From Kribbella caucasensis (GTDB lineage Bacteria > Actinomycetota > Actinomycetes > Propionibacteriales > Kribbellaceae), in NCBI RefSeq assembly GCF_004361855.1, contig NZ_SNWQ01000004.1, positions 62,001 through 126,000 of the forward strand: a stretch of 64,000 bases of DNA. The letters run 5' to 3'. Each line of letters starts with the position of its first letter. Within the stretch, counting starts at the first letter, position 1. Of this stretch, positions 17,263-25,185 are shown piece after piece. A program made the translations under genes and the position numbers. The notes under the pieces are model-generated. The model had not been told where the DNA came from. It did not search any database and saw only the letters and a program-made list of their open reading frames with translations.

Positions 17263-17709
17263 CTACGCCTGGAAGATCGCGCCGTCGCGCTGCTGAACCG
17301 CCACCGGCGGCAGTGGCTTCTGCGCAGGACCTTCGACTCGTTCACCCGTGGTGGCGTCGAACTTGCTGCCGTGGCACGCACAGTTGATCGTGCCGTCGCC
17401 GACCCCCGTCACCACGCAGCCCTGGTGCGTGCAGATCGCCGAGAACGCACAGACCTTGCCACTCGCGTCCTTGGTCAGCACGACGTTCTGGTCCTTGAGG
17501 ATCACCCCACCGCCGGCAGGAATGTCGGCCACCTGCGCGAGAGCCGCGGCACCAGTCGTCCCCTGTTTGACTGGTGCCTTGCTCGTCGGCTGGGTGCCCG
17601 CTGCCGGCGGTGGCGCTTGCTGCACGATGCATCCGGTCAGTACTACGGTCGTGGCCGCCGCGCCTCCGGCAAGGAGCACTGTCCGGCGTTCCACCTGTAA
17701 TTTGCTCAT
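17263..17709 (-). CDS. Rieske [2Fe-2S] lipoprotein
   Basis: A 148-residue protein with a Tat-like/lipoprotein signal (ERRTVLLAGG, lipobox LTGC27) and a Pro-rich linker. A compact Rieske domain has ligands C93, H95, C110 and H113, with C98/C112 as the expected disulfide. The ATG at 17709 has GGAG at good spacing; an ATG six bases upstream is possible. It would sit outside the membrane and exchange electrons with the neighbouring multi-helix protein. It is shorter than bc1 Rieske proteins and resembles arsenite-oxidase-like or stand-alone actinobacterial Rieske lipoproteins. Confidence 0.9.
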   Translation of the reverse strand: MSKLQVERRTVLLAGGAAATTVVLTGCIVQQAPPPAAGTQPTSKAPVKQGTTGAAALAQVADIPAGGGVILKDQNVVLTKDASGKVCAFSAICTHQGCVVTGVGDGTINCACHGSKFDATTGERVEGPAQKPLPPVAVQQRDGAIFQA

Positions 17710-17729
17710 GGTCATGTCTCCTTGTTCGA

Positions 17730-18353
17730 TCAACGCAGCGGAACGCCGGATTGGGTGAGGTACCACAGACCCGCGGTAGCCCAGGCGCCGATGAGCAGGG
17801 CGAACAACATGCCGCCCGAGATCGGCAGAGCCCAGCCCGGCAACTTGTTGGCCCGCAGAGCGACCATCTTGGTCGTGAACGCGCCGTAGAACGCACAGCC
17901 GAACAGCGAATGCAGCGCGACTCTGGTGTCGAAGGTGCTGTACCCGAGACTCCACAGGCAGTGGTAGGCCACGGGAAGTGTTGCCACAAAGGCGATCGCG
18001 CCACTCCACCGGTGCCACTGCGACAACACCGCAGGCGCCTTCCGCTTGATCGGCAGCCGCCCGTACATCCACATCGCCGACACCACTTGGAACACACCCA
18101 GTACTACGGCCGCGGTCGCAAGCCACGCCTTCATCGGAGTCAATCCGGTGAACCCGACCAGCAAGGCCAGCGGCCGGCCAGTCGGCGTATGCACCCGCCC
18201 GTAGATCCCCAGTGACAACGCCACCAAGGCCCCGACGATCGCGAACCCCAGCAGCACAACGGCTCCCGGAACACCTCGCCGCGGCTCGGCTCTCGACTCC
18301 TTCCCCACCCCACCACCCCGGTCAGGCACAGGTGTCTCCACGTCCGTTTTCAT
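17730..18353 (-). CDS. Cytochrome b561-like membrane protein (DUF6529 type)
   Basis: A 207-residue protein with a 30-residue hydrophilic N-terminus and five hydrophobic helices. Histidines at helix ends (WHRWSG, AYHCLW, ALHSLFGC) are placed as in b-type haem proteins. It is the first gene of a three-gene unit with the Rieske lipoprotein and the YxxxD-repeat protein, so it probably anchors a small extracytoplasmic redox complex. Haem binding is inferred from His placement. The start is ATG at 18353. Confidence 0.72.
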   Translation of the reverse strand: MKTDVETPVPDRGGGVGKESRAEPRRGVPGAVVLLGFAIVGALVALSLGIYGRVHTPTGRPLALLVGFTGLTPMKAWLATAAVVLGVFQVVSAMWMYGRLPIKRKAPAVLSQWHRWSGAIAFVATLPVAYHCLWSLGYSTFDTRVALHSLFGCAFYGAFTTKMVALRANKLPGWALPISGGMLFALLIGAWATAGLWYLTQSGVPLR

Positions 18354-18436
18354 GGCGCTCCACCCTCTTCGGCAACAACTCGTATGACCGCCATACGTGG
18401 AGATCCGCGGACCGGTTCAACGGAAGTTTTGGTGAC

Positions 18437-18467
18437 TTGACCTAGAGGGCGCTCTAGCTCCTATGTT
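18437..18467 (+). promoter_or_regulatory. MerR-type promoter and operator of the aldo/keto reductase
   Basis: TTGACC (18437-18442) and TATGTT (18462-18467) are separated by 19 bp, the over-long spacing typical of MerR-activated promoters. A 9-6-9 palindrome (TGACCTAGA, TCTAGCTCC) fills the spacer region and matches the palindrome upstream of the merR gene at 11756-11779. Confidence 0.75.
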
Positions 18468-18499
18468 CTGTGGGTAACCACGGACCTAGGAGCTTCTTC

Positions 18500-19552
18500 A
18501 TGCGCTACCGCACACTCGGCGGGACCGGTATCGAGGTGAGCGTGCACTGCCTCGGCACGATGATGTTCGGCGCGGTCGGCAACCCCGATCACGACGACAG
18601 CATCCGGATCATCCACACAGCTCTGGACCAGGGCATCAACTTCGTCGATACCGCCGACATGTACTCCCGCGGCGAGTCCGAGGAGATCGTCGGCAAGGCG
18701 CTCAAGGGCCGCCGCGACGACGTCGTACTCGCCACCAAGGTGCACTTCCCGCTGAGCGACGAGACCCGCAACCGCAGCGGCAACTCGCGGCGCTGGATCG
18801 TCCGGGAGGTCGAGGACAGCCTGCGTCGGCTGGACACCGACTGGATCGACCTTTACCAGATCCACCGGCCGGATCCGAAGACCGATGTCGAGGAGACCCT
18901 GTCGGCCCTCACCGACCTGGTCACGCAGGGCAAGATCCGCGCGTTCGGGTGCTCCACGTTCCCGGCCGAGGAGATCGTCGAGGCGTACCACGTCTCCGAG
19001 CGGCGCGGGTACGGGAAGTTCCGCACCGAGCAGCCGCCGTACTCGCTGATCGCCCGCGGGATCGAGCGCTCGGTGCTGCCGACCTGCGCGCGGCTGAACA
19101 TGGGCGTGCTGACCTGGAGCCCACTGGCGTCCGGGTTCCTGTCCGGCAAGGTGCGCAAGAACCAGCCGGTCGACCTCACGACCGGCCGGGCTGCGCTCAC
19201 CCCGTTCCGGTTCGACCCGTCGATCCCGGGGAACGCGGCGAAGTTCGACGCGCTCGAGCAACTGGTGGAGGTTGCCGACGGCATCGGATGCACACTGCCC
19301 GAACTCGCGCTGGCGTTCGTCGTCGCCCATCCCGCGGTCACCTCGGTGATCAGCGGCCCGCGCACGATGGAGCACCTCGACGCCCTGCTCAAGGGCGCCG
19401 AACTCACCCTCGACGACGAGACCCTCGACCGGATCGACGAGATCGTCCCACCCGGCACCGACCTCTACCAGCCCGACGGCGCCTGGCGACCCATCTCCCT
19501 GACCGACCCCACCAACCGCCGCCGCCCGATCCAGGACCGCTCCGCCGCCTGA
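18500..19552 (+). CDS. Aldo/keto reductase
   Basis: A 350-residue NADPH-dependent (beta/alpha)8 reductase. The catalytic tetrad is visible as D in FVDTADMYS, Y in the same motif, K in VVLATKVHF and H in YQIHRPD. The NADP-binding end has SVISGPRTMEH. The ATG at 18500 is preceded by TAGGAG. Its promoter has the 19-bp spacer and palindrome of a MerR-controlled gene, so induction by a reactive aldehyde or redox signal through the regulator at 11.3 kb is a testable idea. Substrate unknown. Confidence 0.92.
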   Translation: MRYRTLGGTGIEVSVHCLGTMMFGAVGNPDHDDSIRIIHTALDQGINFVDTADMYSRGESEEIVGKALKGRRDDVVLATKVHFPLSDETRNRSGNSRRWIVREVEDSLRRLDTDWIDLYQIHRPDPKTDVEETLSALTDLVTQGKIRAFGCSTFPAEEIVEAYHVSERRGYGKFRTEQPPYSLIARGIERSVLPTCARLNMGVLTWSPLASGFLSGKVRKNQPVDLTTGRAALTPFRFDPSIPGNAAKFDALEQLVEVADGIGCTLPELALAFVVAHPAVTSVISGPRTMEHLDALLKGAELTLDDETLDRIDEIVPPGTDLYQPDGAWRPISLTDPTNRRRPIQDRSAA

Positions 19553-19568
19553 CCTCACAGGGCAAGGG

Positions 19569-19659
19569 CGGACCGCCAGGCCATCAAATCGCTGCTCCGT
19601 CGGCGCCATCCACGCTCAGCCGGGCCGGATCGGGTCCGTTGTGATGGCCTGGCGGTCCG
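19569..19659 (+). terminator. Long-armed inverted repeat after the reductase gene
   Basis: An 18-bp perfect inverted repeat (19569-19586 and 19642-19659) encloses a 55-nt loop and begins 16 bp after the aldo/keto reductase stop. It could act as a terminator or be the remnant of a small inverted-repeat element. No T-run follows immediately. Confidence 0.55.
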
Positions 19660-19816
19660 GGCTTTCGTATCTGCAGCACTCACCAAGTGCCGCGAGACAC
19701 CCGTCGGCGACCGGGTCGAGCGTGGGGACGGGGAGTCCAGCGTGGTTAATGAGTGCTGGAGGTACGGTCCGGTCGACTACCGTTTGCGTTCTGACGGGCG
19801 GAACGGAGGTGGCGGC

Positions 19817-20824
19817 GTGGCGGTGACCATGCGGGACGTGGCCGGGCACGCGGGCGTGTCGCCGAAGACGGTGTCCAACGTGATGAGCGGGTACCCGTAC
19901 ATCCGCGAGGAGACCCGGCGCCGTGTGCTCGCCTCGATCGACGCCCTCGGCTACCAGCTGAACATCTCGGCCCGGAACCTGAAGTCCGGCCGCACCGGCA
20001 TCATCGGCCTGGCCGTCCCCGAACTGAGCCTGCCGTACTTCGCCGAGCTGGCCGACGCGGTGATCACGGCCGCCGAGAAGCACGGCCTGACGGTGATGAT
20101 CGAGCAGACCGGCGCCGTCCGCGAACGCGAACTCGCCGCCCTCGCCCGGCCGCGCGGCCACCTCGTCGACGGCATGCTGTACAGCCCGCTCGCGCTCGGC
20201 CCTGACGATTCCGAGCAGCTGCGCACCCAGCACCCGATGGTCCTGCTCGGTGAGCGGATCTTCCACAGCCCGGTCGACCACGTGATGATCGACAACGTCA
20301 CCGGCACCCGGGCAGCCGTACAGCACCTCCTGGACACCGGCCGGCGCCGGATCGCGGTGCTCGGCGTCCACCACGGCGAGAAGGTCGGCACGGCCGCGAT
20401 CCGGTACGACGCGTACGCCACCGCACTGGCCGACGCCGGCGTCCGGCCGATCCAGAAGCTCGCGATCCCGGCCGGGAAGTGGCATCGGGACACCGGCGCC
20501 CAGGCGATGGAGACGCTGCTCGCGTCCGGGGCGAAGTTCGACGCCGTGCTCGGCCTGAACGACACGCTCGCGCTCGGCGCACTCCGGGTGCTGATCAAGC
20601 GCGGCATCCGGGTCCCGGACGACGTCGCGGTCGCCGGGTTCGATGATATCGACGAGGCGTCCTACAGCACCCCGAGCCTGACCACGGTCGACCCCGGCCG
20701 CGCCCAGATTGCCACCACCGCGGTCGAGCTGCTGGTGAAGCGGATGAACGGCGACGACTCCGACCACCAGGAGATCGTCGCGAAGTACGAGCTGCACGTC
20801 CGCGAGTCCACAACCGGACGCTGA
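19817..20824 (+). CDS. LacI-family regulator of arabinan utilisation
   Basis: A 335-residue regulator with a LacI helix-turn-helix (MRDVAGHAGVSPKTVSNVMS, residues 5-24), a hinge helix and a periplasmic-binding-type effector domain. The GTG at 19817 has GGAGGT at good spacing; the open frame upstream lacks family sequence. It precedes an arabinan/arabinose importer and hydrolase operon on the same strand. A LacI-type palindrome with a central CG lies in that promoter, so repression relieved by an arabino-sugar is the likely mechanism. The specific effector is inferred from the operon. Confidence 0.92.
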   Translation: MAVTMRDVAGHAGVSPKTVSNVMSGYPYIREETRRRVLASIDALGYQLNISARNLKSGRTGIIGLAVPELSLPYFAELADAVITAAEKHGLTVMIEQTGAVRERELAALARPRGHLVDGMLYSPLALGPDDSEQLRTQHPMVLLGERIFHSPVDHVMIDNVTGTRAAVQHLLDTGRRRIAVLGVHHGEKVGTAAIRYDAYATALADAGVRPIQKLAIPAGKWHRDTGAQAMETLLASGAKFDAVLGLNDTLALGALRVLIKRGIRVPDDVAVAGFDDIDEASYSTPSLTTVDPGRAQIATTAVELLVKRMNGDDSDHQEIVAKYELHVRESTTGR

Positions 20825-20838
20825 CCGACCCCAACCTC

Positions 20839-20900
20839 TTGACCCCTGCGCGGGGTCCGGGCATCATCCTTCTACACCGATGTAGAACACCGATGTAGAA
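20839..20900 (+). promoter_or_regulatory. Promoter and LacI operator of the arabinan operon
   Basis: TTGACC (20839-20844) and CATCAT (20862-20867) are 17 bp apart. A palindrome with central CG, TTCTACACCGATGTAGAA (20870-20887), lies at the expected start site. Its right half is repeated in tandem as a 13-bp direct repeat (20875-20887 and 20888-20900), giving a spare half-site. Confidence 0.75.
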
Positions 20901-20989
20901 ACCGTACCGGCGGTCCTCACCCTGGAGCTGGTGCGTCCCCAAGCCCTGCCCCCCAACCGTGATCCACCACCCGCCGGGAGGACACGTCG

Positions 20990-22297
20990 ATGCCCCATGC
21001 CGCCCCACCCCCACCGCCCGGAAGACCGACCCGAAGAACTCTGCTCGCCGGCGCACTCGGCCTGGCCGGCGCCACCACCCTGACCGGCTGCGGCACCTTC
21101 AGCCGGGACGCCCGCGTCCGCGAATGGAACCTGTTCGGCGGCGGCGACGGCGCCCGGCTGCTGCAGATCCACGACAAGTTCGTTGCCGAGCACAAGGACA
21201 TCGCGTTCGAGGCGTACACGCTCGCCTGGGGCCCGCCGTTCTACACCAAGCTGGCGATGTCCGCCGCCGGTGGCCGTGCACCCGAGGTCGCGACGCTGCA
21301 CCTGTCCCGGCTGAAGGGATTCAGCCCGACCACGATGCTCGATCCGATCCCGGTCGACCTGCTCGCGAAGGCCGGCATCACCGAGCAGGACTTCATCCCC
21401 GACACCTGGAGCCGCTGTCAGGTCGACGGCCAACTGTACGCCGTACCGCTCGACTCGCACCCGTTCGTCCTCTACTACAACACCGAGATCTGCCAGCAGG
21501 CCGGCCTGCTCGGTCCCGACGGCCGGATCAAGACCGTCAAAGGCGTGGACGCGTTCCTCGACATGCTGCGAGCGGTCAAGGAGGTCACCGGCAAGTTCGG
21601 CGCATCGGTCGAGACGACCAACCCGTGGAGGCTCTGGTGGACCCTCTACGGCCAGCTCGAGGGCAAGTTCTTCGACGAGTCCGGCACCCAGCTGATCATC
21701 GACGACGCCAAGGCGATCGAGGCCCTGGAACTGATGGCGAAACTCGCGGCCGACGGCCTGACCCCGAAGTCCTCCGACTACCCGTCGCTGGTCGCGCAGT
21801 TCACCAACGGTGACGCGGGTCTGAGCTTCAACGGCGAGTGGGAGGTGACGACGTACCAGACCGCGAAGATGCCGTTCAGCATGGCGCCGTTCCCGGTCGT
21901 GTACGACGTGCCGAAGTTCGCCGGCGACGCACACACGTTCGTGATGCCGCACCAGGCGGACCGGAGTACCAAGGACACCGAGGCCACGGTCGAGTACATC
22001 GCCTGGATGCTCAAGAACAGCGCCGAATGGGCTGCCGGCGGCCACATCCCGGCATACCAGCCGGTGGTCGCCAGCCCGGAGTACCTGAACCTCAAACCGC
22101 AGGCCGAGTACCGGTCGGTCGCGCCGGACGTGCTGTTCGACCCGGACGCGTGGTTCAGCGGATCGGGTGCCCAGTTGCAGAACGAAGCGGGGGCCGCCTT
22201 CTCGGGGGTGTACGCGGGCCGGATGACGCCGAAAGCGGCGCTCGACCAGTTCAAGGCCGCCACCCGGAAGCTGCTCGACACCCCGTCCCCGGTCTGA
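20990..22297 (+). CDS. Sugar ABC transporter substrate-binding lipoprotein
   Basis: A 435-residue MalE-like solute-binding protein with a twin-arginine/lipoprotein signal (GRPTRRTLLAG, lipobox LTGC at about residue 35). It captures a sugar, here probably arabino-oligosaccharide, outside the cell and delivers it to the two permeases that follow. GGGAGGA precedes the ATG. Substrate assignment depends on the GH43/GH51 genes in the same operon. No ATPase gene is present, so a shared MsiK-type ATPase elsewhere is likely, as is common in actinomycetes. Confidence 0.92.
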   Translation: MPHAAPPPPPGRPTRRTLLAGALGLAGATTLTGCGTFSRDARVREWNLFGGGDGARLLQIHDKFVAEHKDIAFEAYTLAWGPPFYTKLAMSAAGGRAPEVATLHLSRLKGFSPTTMLDPIPVDLLAKAGITEQDFIPDTWSRCQVDGQLYAVPLDSHPFVLYYNTEICQQAGLLGPDGRIKTVKGVDAFLDMLRAVKEVTGKFGASVETTNPWRLWWTLYGQLEGKFFDESGTQLIIDDAKAIEALELMAKLAADGLTPKSSDYPSLVAQFTNGDAGLSFNGEWEVTTYQTAKMPFSMAPFPVVYDVPKFAGDAHTFVMPHQADRSTKDTEATVEYIAWMLKNSAEWAAGGHIPAYQPVVASPEYLNLKPQAEYRSVAPDVLFDPDAWFSGSGAQLQNEAGAAFSGVYAGRMTPKAALDQFKAATRKLLDTPSPV

Positions 22298-22312
22298 CAG
22301 GAGCTGACCCCG

Positions 22313-23257
22313 ATGGCCGTTCAGACACCGACCCGTACCGGTACCACCGAACCACAACCGACCCGCCAGCCACCCAGAAATGGGCCGCCCTGGACCGAGA
22401 AGTGGGGTGGACTCTTCTTCGTAGCGCCGTTTGGCGTGCTGTTCGCCTTCTTCCTGCTCTGGCCCACCTTCTCCGGACTCTGGAACAGCTTCTTCAACAC
22501 CAGCCTGGCCGGAGTCCAGCAGGAGTTCCTCGGCCTGGCGAACTGGCGCGAGATGTTCGGCGACCCCGCGGTCTGGGACTCGCTGCAGAACACCCTCGTC
22601 TTCACCGCTATGAGTACGCCGCCGCTGGTGATCATCGCCCTGGTGATGGCGCTGCTCGCCAACCGCAAAGGCCTGCTCGGCTGGTTCCTGCGATTCTCGT
22701 ACTTCGCTCCGTTCGTCATGCCGGCGACCGTCGTCACCCTGATCTGGGTGTGGATCTACCAGCCCGGCTTCGGCCTGGTGAACGGGCTGCTGACCGCCGG
22801 CGGGTCCGCCGAGATCGACTGGCTGAACACCGAGAACCGGGCCATGCTGGCGGTTGTGATCACCACGGTCTGGTGGACCGTGGGGTTCAACTTCCTGCTC
22901 TATCTCGCCGCCCTGCAAGGGATTCCGGACCAGGTCTACGAGGCGGCCGCGATCGACGGCGCGAGCGGACGGCAGCAGTTGTTCCGGATCACGCTGCCGC
23001 TGATGAGCCGGACCACCGGGCTGATCGTCGTACTGCAGCTGGTCGCGTCGCTGAAGATCTTCGACCAGATCTACCTGATGACCGACGGCGGCCCGAACTA
23101 CGCGACCCGGCCGATCATCCAGTACATCTACGAGAACGGCTTCACCAGTTACCGGATCGGCTACGCGTCGGCGATCTCGTACATGTTCTTCCTGGTGATC
23201 GTGATCGTCTCGATCGCCCAGTTCAGGCTGTTCGGCGGCCGGAAGGAGGCGAACTGA
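22313..23257 (+). CDS. Sugar ABC transporter permease, MalF type
   Basis: A 314-residue membrane protein with six helices and the EAA loop (YEAAAIDGASGRQQLFRIT, near residues 210-228) that contacts the ATPase. It forms the inner-membrane channel with the next gene product. CAGGAG precedes the ATG and the TGA overlaps the next start codon. The pairing with the binding protein and second permease is standard for CUT1 importers. Confidence 0.94.
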   Translation: MAVQTPTRTGTTEPQPTRQPPRNGPPWTEKWGGLFFVAPFGVLFAFFLLWPTFSGLWNSFFNTSLAGVQQEFLGLANWREMFGDPAVWDSLQNTLVFTAMSTPPLVIIALVMALLANRKGLLGWFLRFSYFAPFVMPATVVTLIWVWIYQPGFGLVNGLLTAGGSAEIDWLNTENRAMLAVVITTVWWTVGFNFLLYLAALQGIPDQVYEAAAIDGASGRQQLFRITLPLMSRTTGLIVVLQLVASLKIFDQIYLMTDGGPNYATRPIIQYIYENGFTSYRIGYASAISYMFFLVIVIVSIAQFRLFGGRKEAN

Positions 23258-24150
23258 TGGCCACGCTCACCCTGTCTTCACGGGCTTCACGGGCTTCACG
23301 GTTTTCGCGGGGCAGCGGACCGGTTCAACCCCGCTTCACGTTTGCCAAGGTCGCGATCACGGTCGGCTCCGTGCTGCTCGCGCTGCTCTGGCTGGTTCCG
23401 TTGCTGTGGGCGATCGACACGTCGCTCAAGCCGGAACCCGAGACCACTCAGACGCCGATCACGTGGTTGCCGGGGGCACCGACCATCGACGCGTACCGGA
23501 ACGTGCTGGATCAGGGTTCGATCCTGCGCTGGTTCCTGAACAGCACCATCGTGGCGTGCCTGGTGACCACCTTGACGCTCGTGGTTTCCACGCTCGCGGC
23601 GTACGGGTTCTCCCGGACGACGTTCCCCGGCCGGCGAGTGCTGTTCGGGATCCTGATCGCGGGCATCCTGGTGCCGCCGCAGGTGCTGATCGTGCCGTTG
23701 TTCCAGGAGATGACCGGTCTCGGTCTGGTTGACACGTACTGGGGGATCGTGCTGCCGCAGGTGGTCGCGCCGGTGATGGTGTTCGTGCTGAAGAAGTTCT
23801 TCGACGGCGTCTCCCGCGACTACGAGGACGCCGCCCGGGTGGACGGCGCGACCCGGTTGCGGATCGTCTGGAGCGTGATGGTGCCGATGTCGCGGCCGGT
23901 GCTCGGCGCGGTCGCGATCTTCACCTTCATCGGGGCCTGGAACAACTTCCTCTGGCCGTTCATCGTGACCACTGATCCGGCGATGATGACGATCCCGGTG
24001 GGGCTGGCAAACGTACAGGGGTCGTACGGGCTGCGGTACGCGCAGATCATGGCGTCGGCCGTGCTCGGCGGGCTCCCCTTGCTGGTCGTCTTCGCCCTGT
24101 TCCAGCGGCAGGTCGTCCGTGGTGTGGGCGACGCGGGGATCAAGGGATGA
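23257..24150 (+). CDS. Sugar ABC transporter permease, MalG type
   Basis: A 297-residue membrane protein with six helices and an EAA loop (YEDAARVDGATRLRIVW). The ATG at 23257 overlaps the previous stop (TGATG) and is preceded by AAGGAGG. The first 20 residues are a Ser/Arg-rich repeat coded by tandem GGGCTTCAC units at 23280-23300, a local expansion without obvious function. The stop overlaps the GH43 start. Confidence 0.94.
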   Translation: MATLTLSSRASRASRFSRGSGPVQPRFTFAKVAITVGSVLLALLWLVPLLWAIDTSLKPEPETTQTPITWLPGAPTIDAYRNVLDQGSILRWFLNSTIVACLVTTLTLVVSTLAAYGFSRTTFPGRRVLFGILIAGILVPPQVLIVPLFQEMTGLGLVDTYWGIVLPQVVAPVMVFVLKKFFDGVSRDYEDAARVDGATRLRIVWSVMVPMSRPVLGAVAIFTFIGAWNNFLWPFIVTTDPAMMTIPVGLANVQGSYGLRYAQIMASAVLGGLPLLVVFALFQRQVVRGVGDAGIKG

Positions 24151-25145
24151 GGCGGGTCGCCGCGCTGGTTGCGGCCTTCCTGTTGCTGTTCACCGGTACT
24201 GCGCAGGCCCGGTCTGCGCCGGCCGACCAGCCTGCGCGCAACGCCCCGGCCTTGAGTGGTGATCTGCGCACCCATGACCCTGCGCTGATTCGCGACGGCT
24301 CCGACTGGTACGTCTTCTCGACCGGAGACCCTGCGGTAGCGGGCGGCGCAATACAGATCCGTAGGTCGACGGACGGCAAGCACTGGATCACCGACGGGAC
24401 GGTCTTCGACGGGATTCCCGCGTGGTTGCAGGCGGAGGTCCCAGGTGTGTCGAACCTCTGGGCACCCGACGTGATCGAGCGCGACGGGACCTTCTACCTG
24501 TACTACTCGGCGTCCACGTTCGGCTCGAACCACTCCGCGATCGCGCTCGCCACCAACACGACGCTGGACCGCACCGACCCGTCGTACCGGTGGGTCGACC
24601 GGGGCCTCGTGCACCGCTCGGTGACCACTGACGACTACAACGCGATCGACCCGGGTGTCGTGGTCGATCGCGACGGGACACCATGGATGGCGTTCGGTTC
24701 CTTCTGGAGTGGGATCCGGATGATCCGGCTGCAGTGGCCGTCCGGTCTGGCCGCGCCGTCCCAGGGTGCGCCGCTCCGACTGGCCGACCGCCGCGTCCCA
24801 CCGAACGCGATCGAGGCTCCGTACGTCGTCCGGCGTGGTGACTGGTACTACCTGTTCGTCTCGTTCGACTTCTGTTGCCGCGGGTCGGACAGCACGTACA
24901 AGATCATCGTCGGCCGTTCCCGCAACGTCACCGGCCCGTACGTCGACCAGTCCGGTACTCCGATGCTGCAGGGCGGCGGCACGGTGATCCTGTCCGGATC
25001 CGGTTCGATGGCCGGTCCGGGTGGCCAGTCCGTGTACGGCGGCTGGCTGGCGCACCACTACTACGACGTCCAGGCTGGCGGGGACTTCCGGCTCGGCCTA
25101 CGGCGGATCCAATGGGGCTCAGACGGCTGGCCCCGTGTCACCTGA
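24147..25145 (+). CDS. Secreted GH43 endo-arabinanase-like hydrolase
   Basis: A 332-residue five-bladed propeller hydrolase with a cleavable signal peptide (residues 1-21). The GH43 acidic triad is visible: D44 in THDPALI as base, D168 in NAIDPGV as pKa modulator and E223 in AIEAPYV as acid. The close of the chain (GWLAHHYYDV) is typical of alpha-1,5-arabinanases. It would cut arabinan outside the cell to oligosaccharides for the importer encoded before it. The ATGA overlap with the permease gene shows co-translation. Confidence 0.9.
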   Translation: MRRVAALVAAFLLLFTGTAQARSAPADQPARNAPALSGDLRTHDPALIRDGSDWYVFSTGDPAVAGGAIQIRRSTDGKHWITDGTVFDGIPAWLQAEVPGVSNLWAPDVIERDGTFYLYYSASTFGSNHSAIALATNTTLDRTDPSYRWVDRGLVHRSVTTDDYNAIDPGVVVDRDGTPWMAFGSFWSGIRMIRLQWPSGLAAPSQGAPLRLADRRVPPNAIEAPYVVRRGDWYYLFVSFDFCCRGSDSTYKIIVGRSRNVTGPYVDQSGTPMLQGGGTVILSGSGSMAGPGGQSVYGGWLAHHYYDVQAGGDFRLGLRRIQWGSDGWPRVT

Positions 25146-25185
25146 ACCACCCTCAACTCCCAACCCTCACTACAGGAGCCACCTC

